43,227 nucleotides of DNA. Source: Bacteroidota bacterium (GTDB taxonomy: Bacteria > Bacteroidota > Bacteroidia > Flavobacteriales_D > Sanyastnellaceae). Below, one piece after another: positions 24,538 to 32,677 of the stretch. The position numbers were made by a program, and so were the translations under genes. The stretch's first letter is position 1. The number at the start of each line of letters is the position of its first letter. Below the pieces are notes generated by a model. That model worked only from the letters and a program-made list of their open reading frames with translations. It searched no databases and had not been told where the DNA came from. The DNA lies in contig JAQBVN010000019.1 in assembly GCA_027622975.1 (NCBI GenBank), positions 1-43,227 on the forward strand, given 5' to 3'.

Positions 24538-25326
24538 TTATTCAGGCTTGTCGAAATGTTCGCGCTTGTGACGCAGCAAATACAATTTCGTTTCTGGATC
24601 CATGATTTGGTTGGCAAAAGGGGCTCGGTCAAACACACTCGGAATGAACGTGCAATAGGTGCTGTCTTTGGCCCAAAGTGCATACATGAAGGTAGGGGCA
24701 TTGACCTCCCATTGTCGGATGCGTGAGGTGTCGGGTCCCGCGATTTGGTCGAATTCGTGATACATCAATGCATCCTTGCCATATTGATCCTGCAGCGACA
24801 ATTTCATGCCCTCGGGGTTGCCCTCAAAATTGTCGAAGAAGTCCAAAAAGAAATTCAGGTCGATTCCCATCAGCGCCACGTGCTGCTTTTCCTCTTCAAG
24901 CCAAGGACTCATGTACCTCAGATGCACACCACCCGTTCTGTTTCTCAAGCCGGCGAAAAACCACTTTTCCATCATGGCTCGTTGTTCAGACATCATCACC
25001 GTGTCGAGGTACATGTGGTTGGGGAAGCGGTGAAAGAGACCATCCCAATTCCCTATGTTTTGATCGTGGAAGTAGCTCTGAAGTTCGTCAAGCACGAGGT
25101 CCAAAGAGTCAGGGTCCATGAAATTGACCAGCCCGACGTTGTCTTTGGTGACTTTCAGGGGGTCCAATTCAGGATGGGTGGCCAAATCTGGGACGCGCAA
25201 CGACGGTGTGTTCAAACCTGAAGGGGAGGTCGTCCCAGGGAGGTCTGGCGTGTCATCACATCCAACCCAAATCATCGTCATCCCTGAGAAGAGGGCCATC
25301 GTCGCCAAGAACTTCGCGTGCTTCAT
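24538..25326 (-). CDS. hypothetical lipoprotein
   Basis: I do not recognise this family. Starting at ATG 25326 gives 262 residues with a signal peptide MKHAKFLATMALFSGMTMIW and a lipobox ending in VGC, so it is a lipoprotein. A Thr/Ser/Pro-rich linker follows, then a mainly helical, aromatic- and Met-rich domain (SYFHDQNIGNWDGLFHRFPN, LDLVLDELQ, DLNFFLDFFDNFEG) with no catalytic motif. Size and class recall gliding lipoproteins such as GldB, but the sequence does not support that. It lies 41 bases after the LON-domain gene and two bases before the amidinotransferase gene, so it is in the same operon. Confidence 0.75.
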   Translation of the reverse strand: MKHAKFLATMALFSGMTMIWVGCDDTPDLPGTTSPSGLNTPSLRVPDLATHPELDPLKVTKDNVGLVNFMDPDSLDLVLDELQSYFHDQNIGNWDGLFHRFPNHMYLDTVMMSEQRAMMEKWFFAGLRNRTGGVHLRYMSPWLEEEKQHVALMGIDLNFFLDFFDNFEGNPEGMKLSLQDQYGKDALMYHEFDQIAGPDTSRIRQWEVNAPTFMYALWAKDSTYCTFIPSVFDRAPFANQIMDPETKLYLLRHKREHFDKPE

Positions 25327-25367
25327 GGCTTCAAAGATAATGTCAACGCCCTCCTCAAGGGTGGGTG

Positions 25368-25964
25368 TCAATTCAGGTACACCCCATCCTCATCTCGCGA
25401 TTGTTGGTTGACAATCATGCGGGTCATTTCCAAGCTGTCGAGGAGCATCGACTGCATGTCGTGTAGGGTGCTTTGGGCGAGAATTTCAGCCTTTTGCAAG
25501 GCCGTGATTCCCAAGTGTTGGACCACGCGAACAAGTCCTTGGTTTTCCATGTGACGCGTGTTGAGTCCCTGTTTCTTCATGTCCAAGATCAAAGCGTGCA
25601 AAGCCTTCGTGCAGGCATCTCCGAGTTCCCATGACCCCCAATCTTCCACCCGATGAACGTTTCCTTGGGGGTACCCCGTGGGGGCTTCCCCCGGAATCAA
25701 TTCTTCAAGTCTGAACAACGACGTGGCTGCGACCACGACATCTCTGGAGCCGTCCGGGTTTTTGGATTTGACGGTGATCAAACGCATCACCGAACCCACT
25801 CGATACATGCTTGAGGCATCGGTATAAGGAATGCCAAATTCCTCCAGTTGGTTGTGTTCGAGTTCGTCAAACATTGCTTGGAAGCGTGGCTCAAAGACGT
25901 GCAGTCCAATCATCTCTCCAGGCATGGGAAACACAGAAAGTGGGAACAAGGGCATGTTGGACAT
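25368..25964 (-). CDS. LON substrate-binding domain protein
   Basis: This 198-residue protein contains only the N-terminal (substrate-recognition) domain of Lon proteases, with no AAA ATPase or Ser-Lys protease parts. The start at ATG 25964 gives MSNMPLFPLSVFPMPGEMIG, followed by LHVFEPRFQAMFDE, the hallmark LFPL...P.E...L.IFEPRY pattern. The rest has GSVMRLITVKSK and a helical C-terminus. Free-standing LON-domain proteins are common in Bacteroidota and are thought to bind unfolded or specific proteins, but their role is undefined. It follows the HtrA protease gene by 84 bases, which may hint at a shared protein-quality theme. Confidence 0.87.
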   Translation of the reverse strand: MSNMPLFPLSVFPMPGEMIGLHVFEPRFQAMFDELEHNQLEEFGIPYTDASSMYRVGSVMRLITVKSKNPDGSRDVVVAATSLFRLEELIPGEAPTGYPQGNVHRVEDWGSWELGDACTKALHALILDMKKQGLNTRHMENQGLVRVVQHLGITALQKAEILAQSTLHDMQSMLLDSLEMTRMIVNQQSRDEDGVYLN

Positions 25965-26048
25965 ACCCGATGGTACGAAGTTGTGCGGAGAAGCGCAGTG
26001 ACAAAGGGCATCAAACCCCACGCGGTGGGATGATGTGCCCATTCAGGG

Positions 26049-27548
26049 TCATGGTGTCACACTGGCTCCGATGTATGCTCGCTCTCCGTGCGGATACATG
26101 CCTTCGAGCAACACGCCTTGTTGTCCTTCTTGCTGAGCTTGTTTCACGGCATGGATCAAGTCGTCCATGGTGGACACGGGACTCCCGTTGATCCTGAGCA
26201 AAATGAAGCCCCGCCGAATGCCACCACGCATCAGTTCTCCAGGGGACAGGACCTCCAATTTCAAGCCTCCTCGGATGTCGAGTTTGTGACGTTCTGATTC
26301 GGTGATTGGGGACCATCGGCATCCCCAAGACTCCCACAACCGCTCGAGGTTTGGGGTGGTGGACAAAGGGTGAACAGTCCCCGATTCGGATGGGGGGGAT
26401 GAAGCCAATTCCTTGGCACTTGCCACCCCTTCTCGGTTGCGCAACTCAACGCGTTGCGTGATTCGTTGGGAATTCCGCAACACGGTGACACTCACCACGT
26501 CCCCGGGTCGATGCTTGGACAGCTGTTCCTGAAGTGAGGGAAAAGTGCTTGTGGGAATGCCGTTGACAGCGAGAATGTCATCACCAGGTTTCAAACCGGC
26601 GGCCTCAGCTCCACCTCCTCGCGTGGTCGAGGCAATGCGCACGACGTGTGGAAGCGGCTCCACTTGAATGCCCAAATACGCGCGTTGAACGCGTCCAAAC
26701 TCTCGCAAATCCCGCACCACTTTTTGTACGATGGAAGAAGGAATGGCAAACGAATAGCCAGCATACGACCCGGTTCGAGAGGCGATGGCGGTGTTGATCC
26801 CGATGAGTTCACCGCTCAGATTCACCAAAGCGCCTCCACTGTTGCCGGGGTTGACGGCTGCATCGGTTTGGATGAAACTTTCCACGGGATACACATCGCG
26901 GCTGGCATCGGGCTCGAGCAATCGGATGGTTCTGCCTTTGGCACTGACGATGCCCGCAGTGACCGTGGACGTCAAATTCAGGGGGTTGCCAACGGCTAGC
27001 ACCCATTCGCCGACTTGCAACGCATCTGAATTTCCGAAAGCCAGTGTTTTCAGTTCGCCGCGAGGTTGAATTTGAAGCACCGCCAAATCCGTGCTGGGAT
27101 CGCTCCCGAGCAACGTGGCCTCGTGGGCTTCGCCATTGGAGGTGCTCACAACGACGCGGTCTGCACCTTCGATGACATGGTGGTTGGTGACAATCAAACC
27201 TTTGGAATCTACGATGACCCCGCTGCCGGATCCTTCCGCCACCCTTCCTTGAGCCATCCCGAGCATGGACAACCACGGATTGCTGAGGTCAGCGATGAGC
27301 GAGGCCGTTTGGACGTGCACAACGGCATCAATGGATTCGTTGGCTGCCAACACGAAGTCATTGGCATCGGAAGATGTGGACGAGTTGGGTGAAGCCATCC
27401 AAGGGGAGGAGGGCGTTGGTGTGGTCCAAACCGCCGGGTGAATGTCTTTGGAGGGGTTGTTCCAAGCCCAAAATCCCGCAGCACCAGCGATGCACCCGGA
27501 CGACCAAAACACAAGACGCCAGACCCAAGAAGACGTGGTTGAAGTCAT
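26049..27548 (-). CDS. HtrA/DegP-like membrane-anchored serine protease
   Basis: The 499-residue product starts at ATG 27548 with a signal anchor (about residues 10-30). It continues as an S1C protease with catalytic His124 (VTNHHVIEG), Asp154 (DPSTDLAVLQI) and Ser237 (NPGNSGGALVN). Two PDZ-type domains follow (about residues 275-370 and 400-490; YLGIQVEPLP, GLKPGDDILAVNGIP, GGIRRGFILLRINGSPV). HtrA proteases degrade or refold damaged proteins in the periplasm. A -7 box TAGATTTG lies 33 bases before the ATG, and a hairpin at the end of the preceding gene marks a unit boundary, so transcription of the downstream argS group may begin here. Confidence 0.93.
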   Translation of the reverse strand: MTSTTSSWVWRLVFWSSGCIAGAAGFWAWNNPSKDIHPAVWTTPTPSSPWMASPNSSTSSDANDFVLAANESIDAVVHVQTASLIADLSNPWLSMLGMAQGRVAEGSGSGVIVDSKGLIVTNHHVIEGADRVVVSTSNGEAHEATLLGSDPSTDLAVLQIQPRGELKTLAFGNSDALQVGEWVLAVGNPLNLTSTVTAGIVSAKGRTIRLLEPDASRDVYPVESFIQTDAAVNPGNSGGALVNLSGELIGINTAIASRTGSYAGYSFAIPSSIVQKVVRDLREFGRVQRAYLGIQVEPLPHVVRIASTTRGGGAEAAGLKPGDDILAVNGIPTSTFPSLQEQLSKHRPGDVVSVTVLRNSQRITQRVELRNREGVASAKELASSPPSESGTVHPLSTTPNLERLWESWGCRWSPITESERHKLDIRGGLKLEVLSPGELMRGGIRRGFILLRINGSPVSTMDDLIHAVKQAQQEGQQGVLLEGMYPHGERAYIGASVTP

Positions 27549-27581
27549 GATTCAAAACAGATTGTCGAAGTAAATCAACGA

Positions 27582-27589
27582 CAAATCTA
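27582..27589 (-). promoter_or_regulatory. -7 box TAGATTTG upstream of the HtrA-type gene
   Basis: On the minus strand TAGATTTG matches TAnnTTTG exactly, 33 bases before the ATG at 27548. A TTGACA lies about 24 bases further upstream, slightly too far for a standard -33. It falls in the gap after a likely terminator, which supports a promoter. Confidence 0.55.
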
Positions 27590-27614
27590 TTGGAGGGTCA
27601 ATCGCTGGGATGTC

Positions 27615-27635
27615 AAGAAAACCTAATGCCTTAGG
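27615..27635 (-). terminator. short terminator spanning the stop codon of the 2OG oxygenase gene
   Basis: On the minus strand CCTAA-GGCA-TTAGG forms a 5-bp stem that includes the TAA stop, followed by TTTTCTT. The stem is short, so the terminator is only moderately likely. Confidence 0.45.
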
Positions 27636-28638
27636 CTTTTCGTTTTTCTTGGCTTGATGTCAAGCCAATCTCCTCCAGTCTTTGGGCCAGATAGGCTCCT
27701 GCAGTGATGGGAGGGTCGATGGGTGACTGGCCTTCTTCCACACATTGCGGGAGGGCTTCCAAGCTCATACCCGGGCGGGGATGACAGAAAAAGGGCATGC
27801 TGAATCGGGGAGAGCCCCACAACTCTCGCGGTGGGTTCACAACGCGATGGGTGGTGGACTTCAATTGATGGTTGGTCAACCGTTGAAGCATGTCGCCCAC
27901 GTTCACCACCAAATGCTCGGGAAGTGCCGTGACTGCGGTCCATTCACCTTCTTTGTCCATCACTTCCAATCCAGATGCAGAGGCGCCGACAAGCAAGGTG
28001 ATGAGGTTGATGTCTTCGTGTTGGCCAGAGCGCACGCCCGATTGAGGCTCCGTGGTGATGGGCGGATAATGAATCAGCCGCAGGATGCTGTTTCCACCTG
28101 GCACATGGGGCTCGAAGTACATCTCATCCAGCCCAAGGTGCAATGCAATGGCGCGGAGCATCTGGCACCCCACAGATTCAAGGGCCTTGAACAGTTCGTT
28201 CGACTTGCCCTCGAGCTCAGGAGTTTCATTGACGAAAACGTTGGGTGGATAATCGGCGGGTGCGCTGTTGGGTGGAATGTCGGTTTGGCCAACTTGCCAG
28301 AATTCCTTCAAATCAGCCGCCTTGGAGTCCTTGGCGTGTTCAGTCCCAAACTTTACGTAACCTCGCTGACGGGAATGCTCGGGGCGCTCGTATTCCAGTT
28401 TGGCCTCCACGGGCAGCCCAAAAAACGACTGGGCACTTTCGTACATGCTCGCAATCAAAGATGGGGGGACGCCATGGCCCGAAATGGCCACAAAGCCAAC
28501 CTCGCGATAGGCAGCACCCAAATCATTGACAAATCGCTGTCGATCCGAGGCCTGTCCTTCGGTGAAGTCCGCAAGATTCAACGTGGGTATGCCTGCGACA
28601 AAATCGAGATGGGCGACAGAAGGGGCTGGATGTTTCAT
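27631..28638 (-). CDS. isopenicillin-N-synthase-like 2-oxoglutarate/Fe(II)-dependent oxygenase
   Basis: The 335-residue cytoplasmic protein (start ATG 28638) has the two-part 2OG-Fe(II) fold. The N-terminal DIOX_N part reads PTLNLADF and REVGFVAISGHGVP. The C-terminal part has the iron ligands His207 and Asp209 (GQHEDINLITLL) and His264 (STTHRVVNPP), and Arg278-x-Ser280 (PRFSMPFF) binding 2-oxoglutarate. The family oxidises small molecules such as amino-acid derivatives or peptides; the substrate is not evident. It lies 130 bases after the glycosyltransferase group and ends at a small hairpin before the HtrA gene, so it may form its own unit. Confidence 0.9.
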   Translation of the reverse strand: MKHPAPSVAHLDFVAGIPTLNLADFTEGQASDRQRFVNDLGAAYREVGFVAISGHGVPPSLIASMYESAQSFFGLPVEAKLEYERPEHSRQRGYVKFGTEHAKDSKAADLKEFWQVGQTDIPPNSAPADYPPNVFVNETPELEGKSNELFKALESVGCQMLRAIALHLGLDEMYFEPHVPGGNSILRLIHYPPITTEPQSGVRSGQHEDINLITLLVGASASGLEVMDKEGEWTAVTALPEHLVVNVGDMLQRLTNHQLKSTTHRVVNPPRELWGSPRFSMPFFCHPRPGMSLEALPQCVEEGQSPIDPPITAGAYLAQRLEEIGLTSSQEKRKA

Positions 28639-28680
28639 CAGGGGGTGAGTTGGGAATGTGTAGGAAGCAAGTTTCACTCG

Positions 28681-28701
28681 AGACAGCGCGCAACCCTGTC
28701 T
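28681..28701 (-). terminator. hairpin between glycosyltransferase and oxygenase genes
   Basis: AGACAG and CTGTCT form a perfect 6-bp stem around a 9-base loop (7 bp with an outer G-T pair). There is no T-tract on the minus strand, so this may be a regulatory or weak terminating hairpin. Confidence 0.3.
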
Positions 28702-28768
28702 TCAAGGATTAAATTTCACAGGCCAAACAGCCGTTCAGGGTCTGAATATCGCACATTCATCTTGAGCT

Positions 28769-29950
28769 TCATCGCACAGAAGTCAGGATGTCGTCAAGGC
28801 CATGGTTATGGGCTTCCCATGAGAATTGGTTTTGGATGGCTGTTCGGGCTTGTGAGGCCATGGCATTGGCCTTGTCAGGGTTGGCCAAAATGTCGTCGAT
28901 GGCGCTGGCAAAAGACTGGGCGTCACTGCAAATGACAGCGTGGTTGTGTGCCGGGATGCCTAGGGGTGTAAAGGCGTGGGGGGAAAGCACGCACGGTACG
29001 TTCGAGGCCATGGCCTCAAGAACTTTGTTTTGAAGCCCAGTCCCCATGCGCAAGGGGGCCACAAACACGTGAGCAGCGCGGTATTCTTCAGCGATGTCGT
29101 CCACCCATCCCGTCACCGTCACACGGGGGCTGGCGAGGGCCTGAACGCGCGGCTTGGGTTCTGCACCCGCCAACACGAGGCGCACAACGGGAGTGTTGAC
29201 AAGCGGCAAGATGTCTTGGGCCAAATGAATGGCGGCGTCGACATTGGGGGGGTAGGACATGTTGCCCGTGAATAGAATCACGTGGTCTGAAGAGAGGGTT
29301 CTGGTACGCGGGGTAAAAGCCCGTAAGTCCACCCCATTCGGCACCACGTGAATGTTGTCGCGTTCCCTGTGTGGAATCAACAAACGATCGTTGCCGGAAA
29401 TGATTGTCGTTGCATCGAAATAGTCCATCATCCGGGACTCGTAGGCAGCCAAGCGGTTTCCTTCAAGCCATGTCATCCAGCGCAAAGGTGTGCGCCACAC
29501 ACCGCGTTGCTGATGGCTCCGGCGATGCATGCCTGCGCTGAAGGCATCCATGTAATCGAGCACTTTGGGAAGATGATGAAGAGTCCGAACGTACTCTGCG
29601 CATCGCACCAATTGGCAATACACAACATCGGGCTGGCACCCTTCGATGATGGCATGGACTTGACGAATGCCTCGAGGATCCGTGAACCATGTGACCTGAA
29701 ATGGCTGGGCTGAAAGCCAAGCCCATGCCATGCGCCAGAGTCGCGCAACAAGAGACAGTTGGATCACATGCAAGGCGTCGACGAGGGGTGTCAGCGCATC
29801 TCGTTGATCGTTGGAGAGCGGTTTGTCTGACAGACAGCACAGCACGACTTGGTGACGTTGCCCCAAGGTTTGAAGTTGGTGGTACAGGCGGAGTTTGTCC
29901 CCTTTTTCAAGGGGGAAGGGGATGCGAGAAGTGATCACAAAGAGTTTCAT
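28769..29950 (-). CDS. glycosyltransferase (GT4-type, exopolysaccharide sugar transferase-like)
   Basis: The 393-residue protein has the two-lobed GT-B architecture. The N-terminal lobe begins MKLFVITSRIPFPLEKGDKL with the loop that shields the acceptor (EKGDKLR), as in PEP-CTERM/exosortase-type sugar transferases. The C-terminal lobe has GVDLRAFTP, ILFTGNMSYPPN and the donor-binding FVAPLRMGTGLQNKVLEAMA, ending the family E-x7-E region. It likely adds a sugar from a nucleotide donor during surface-polysaccharide or glycolipid synthesis. It overlaps the preceding glycosyltransferase stop by four bases (ATGA), so the two act together. Donor and acceptor are unknown. Confidence 0.88.
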   Translation of the reverse strand: MKLFVITSRIPFPLEKGDKLRLYHQLQTLGQRHQVVLCCLSDKPLSNDQRDALTPLVDALHVIQLSLVARLWRMAWAWLSAQPFQVTWFTDPRGIRQVHAIIEGCQPDVVYCQLVRCAEYVRTLHHLPKVLDYMDAFSAGMHRRSHQQRGVWRTPLRWMTWLEGNRLAAYESRMMDYFDATTIISGNDRLLIPHRERDNIHVVPNGVDLRAFTPRTRTLSSDHVILFTGNMSYPPNVDAAIHLAQDILPLVNTPVVRLVLAGAEPKPRVQALASPRVTVTGWVDDIAEEYRAAHVFVAPLRMGTGLQNKVLEAMASNVPCVLSPHAFTPLGIPAHNHAVICSDAQSFASAIDDILANPDKANAMASQARTAIQNQFSWEAHNHGLDDILTSVR

Positions 29951-31173
29951 GCATCAACGAGCGAGTCCAATAACGTCGTCAACTGTCGCGCCCGAGCGGT
30001 ATGGTCCAAATGTTCCAAGGCCCAATCCCGTCCTCGAACGCCAAGTTTCACTGCGAAATCAGGGTCTTGGAGAAGCTTGCAAACATGGGCTGTCATCTCT
30101 TCAGCATTGTCTCCAACCATGACCTGTTCACCGTGGGTTAACTCGAGGCCTTCCATGCCCTTGGTGGTCGTCACGATTGGGCGACCTGCCGCCAATGCTT
30201 CGGCGAGCTTGATGCGCATGCCGGATCCTGCATGCAGGGGAACCACAACAACGCAAGGGGTGTCATAGGTGCTTCGGGCGTCTTCCACCTCGCCAACCAC
30301 ATTCAGGCCCTTGTTGGCATCACTGACCCAGGATTCGGGCATGTTGCGGCCTGCCAATGTCAATTCGACTTCCGGCATGTGGGTGCGAATGCGTGGCCAA
30401 ACATCCTCCACGAACCAGCCCACACCCTGAATGTTGGGAGCCCAGTCCATAGCCCCTAGGTGCAACACGTGATTGGGCGGAGTGCCCATGGATTGGTGAG
30501 GACATTGTTGAACGTCCAGTCCGAATGGGATGGTGACCACGCGACTCCCGCCGTCACGAGAGGGCTCGTGGTCTCGAAACCACAGCGTGTCGACCTGACT
30601 GATGGTGGCGACAGCATCCACTTGCCGAAGGACCCCGAGCTCGGCTTTGCGAAGTTTGCGCTGGAACAACTGGAGAAGCCATTTTTTGGGCCCCTTCATC
30701 TCATTTGTCACATCCTCCCAAATGCGATGCTCCACGTTGTGCGCTCGCAACACAATGTCTGCATCCGTCAGGCGTCGAATGGCCGGGATGTACGAAGACA
30801 TGAAGAGCGATTCAAGCACAATGACGTCGAAGTACTCCGTTCTCATGATTCGTTCGATGACACGCTCCATGCGCGGCACGTGAAATCGACTGAGGTGGTA
30901 GCTTTCTCCGGTAATCACGTGGCTTGCGGCATCCCGAAGGTTGAGTTCTGTGTCGGCAAACACAGCTTCGATGCCAGTGTTGCTGACATAAGTCTCATCG
31001 AGCGTTTCCACGCGGAAGGGGTGTTTGTGGGTGTGAAGACACACCACTTTGACCTCGTGATTCTCAGACAACAAGCCCGTTGTCAAGCTGTCCATGGCCA
31101 AGCAACCGCCATCCACCGAGGGGCGGGGAGGTTTGTGACAGAGTTGCATGATGCGCAAAGGGGTGGTAGACAT
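29947..31173 (-). CDS. glycosyltransferase (GT4-type)
   Basis: This GT-B enzyme of 408 residues (start ATG 31173; an ATG seven codons upstream is possible) opens RIMQLCHKPPRPSVDGGCLA, the nucleotide-sugar fold with the GG loop. Its donor-site region is HAGSGMRIKLAEALAAGRPI, followed by TTTKGMEGLEL. It is a distant relative of the next gene and overlaps it by four bases, suggesting sequential sugar additions in one glycan pathway. The gene lies 34 bases after the LptF/G-type permease gene, so a role in lipopolysaccharide or a similar glycolipid is a fair inference. Neither donor nor acceptor can be named. Confidence 0.87.
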   Translation of the reverse strand: MSTTPLRIMQLCHKPPRPSVDGGCLAMDSLTTGLLSENHEVKVVCLHTHKHPFRVETLDETYVSNTGIEAVFADTELNLRDAASHVITGESYHLSRFHVPRMERVIERIMRTEYFDVIVLESLFMSSYIPAIRRLTDADIVLRAHNVEHRIWEDVTNEMKGPKKWLLQLFQRKLRKAELGVLRQVDAVATISQVDTLWFRDHEPSRDGGSRVVTIPFGLDVQQCPHQSMGTPPNHVLHLGAMDWAPNIQGVGWFVEDVWPRIRTHMPEVELTLAGRNMPESWVSDANKGLNVVGEVEDARSTYDTPCVVVVPLHAGSGMRIKLAEALAAGRPIVTTTKGMEGLELTHGEQVMVGDNAEEMTAHVCKLLQDPDFAVKLGVRGRDWALEHLDHTARARQLTTLLDSLVDA

Positions 31174-31207
31174 GTCAGAAGTCGTCGAGGCCAAATGCAG
31201 GGTGAAG

Positions 31208-32602
31208 TTACTTCGTCCTGAAAGAACGAAGCCATTGTCCTTCCTTCATTGCATGACGGTACATCAGGGCAGCCACAGGAGCGAGCACCAAGGTGCTCAG
31301 CCACATGCCGATGCCAGGGTTTAATTGGCCGGCCTTGACCATTTGTTCACCCAACATGGAAAGGATGTAATAAAACATGAACATGCCGAGCGCGAGGACG
31401 GTGGGAAGCCCCAACCCCCCACGACCAATCAATGCGCCAAGCGAGGCTCCGATCACAAAGAGGACCAGGCACGACAGGGCCAGGATGTACTTCCGGTGCC
31501 ACTCAATGTCGTGTCTTGCTTGTCTCATGCGTTTGCCATCGATGTGGGTCATGGCATGTTCAATGGCTCGAATGTGGTTGCGACAGCGCTCTTTGGCCTT
31601 GTCAAAAAGGCGTCCCCGAGTCACAGGATCGTGTCTGGCAAACCATGGGGATTGAGCCGATGCTTGCGAATGGCTGGCCGCTTGTCGATACCAACCTGTG
31701 GTATCCGACAGCCATGTGACATTTCGTTCTCCATATTCCCCTAATGCCACCCGTTCAGCAGCCATGGATCCTTGCAAGCTGTCACTGACATATGCCAATT
31801 CTTTCAGCGTCATCATCTCGTAAGACCTGCGAAACAAGTCCTCATTGGCCATGGAGAAATCGAGGCTGTGCAGTGGAATTCGAAGGGTTTGACGGGAAAA
31901 GGAACTGCTGATGTGTGGGTGGACACGTTGTTTGCGCTGGGCTTGACTCTCCTGATGCTCCTCGTGGCTCACTCCGTCTTCGAGGGTTAGAATCAGTTGT
32001 CCATCACGTTGTTTCATGTTTCCTCGAGCCGCTTTTAAGACCAAAATGCTCTGGCCAGTCGCATCACGGTGGTCGTGAATCAGAATGTCTTCCAAGGAAC
32101 CATCGGGGTGCTTGGTGCCTACACGGATGGCAAACCCTTCAATGCCGTTGTAGAATACACCCTCCCGTATGTTCAGGGCGGGCTTTTGTTTGGTCACAGA
32201 ATACAACAAAGCCCTGAACTGGATGTTGGCAGCCGGCCATCCCTTGTTGCTGAACCAAAGTGCCCCACTTGACACGATGACCATGGTCACCACCAAGGGG
32301 CGAAGGATGCGGTTCAAAGACATTCCCGAAGCCTTGAGAGCCGTCAGTTCAGACCGCTCAGAGAGGTTGCCCAAGGCCATGATGGATGCCACCAACACGG
32401 CCAATGGAAGGGCGAGGTTGACCAAGCGTGCAGATGCATACACCATCAGCTTGAACACAATCCAAGCATCGAGCCCCTTGCCAATCAGCTCGTCGGCATA
32501 CAACCACAGAAATTGCATGTCCAGAATGAACAGGGCCACTGGAAAAGTGACAGCGAAGGGCCCGAGGAAGGAGCGCAACATGAGTCTGGAGATCCTCACC
32601 AT
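31208..32602 (-). CDS. LptF/LptG-family permease
   Basis: The 464-residue protein is an LptF/LptG (YjgP/YjgQ) subunit, part of the Lpt ABC complex that extracts LPS from the inner membrane. The N-terminus RLMLRSFLGPFAVTFPVALF and the NLSERSELTALKASGMSLNR motif in the second cytoplasmic loop are family hallmarks. Six membrane helices frame a periplasmic beta domain. Helices near the end (LSCLVLFVIGASLGALIG, LPTVLALGMFMFYYILSMLG) fit the C-terminal half. ATG 32602 is the usual start; a TATCTTTG box lies one base upstream, placing the GTG codon at 32599 exactly four bases after it. It heads the glycosyltransferase group. Confidence 0.9.
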   Translation of the reverse strand: MVRISRLMLRSFLGPFAVTFPVALFILDMQFLWLYADELIGKGLDAWIVFKLMVYASARLVNLALPLAVLVASIMALGNLSERSELTALKASGMSLNRILRPLVVTMVIVSSGALWFSNKGWPAANIQFRALLYSVTKQKPALNIREGVFYNGIEGFAIRVGTKHPDGSLEDILIHDHRDATGQSILVLKAARGNMKQRDGQLILTLEDGVSHEEHQESQAQRKQRVHPHISSSFSRQTLRIPLHSLDFSMANEDLFRRSYEMMTLKELAYVSDSLQGSMAAERVALGEYGERNVTWLSDTTGWYRQAASHSQASAQSPWFARHDPVTRGRLFDKAKERCRNHIRAIEHAMTHIDGKRMRQARHDIEWHRKYILALSCLVLFVIGASLGALIGRGGLGLPTVLALGMFMFYYILSMLGEQMVKAGQLNPGIGMWLSTLVLAPVAALMYRHAMKEGQWLRSFRTK

Positions 32603-32603
32603 G

Positions 32604-32611
32604 CAAAGATA
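32604..32611 (-). promoter_or_regulatory. -7 box TATCTTTG at the lptF/G start
   Basis: TATCTTTG matches the -7 consensus exactly and ends one base before the annotated ATG. The in-frame GTG second codon lies four bases after the box, the same spacing seen for ATG at other genes here. It marks the start of the minus-strand unit, divergent from the DPP III-type gene. Confidence 0.5.
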
Positions 32612-32677
32612 CTCTCGGAAAGTCCTGTACCTTGGACGCGATTTCTCCCCGAGACGGAGCGAGAACAAACCTGTTGA

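Noticed and set aside
24538..25326. Gliding lipoprotein GldB
   Set aside because: Size and lipobox fit, but I cannot see GldB sequence features, so it stays a hypothetical lipoprotein.
27745..28935. 396-codon open frame on the plus strand opposite the 2OG oxygenase gene
   Set aside because: A shadow of the oxygenase gene; its composition is unlike any protein family and it runs past both gene ends.
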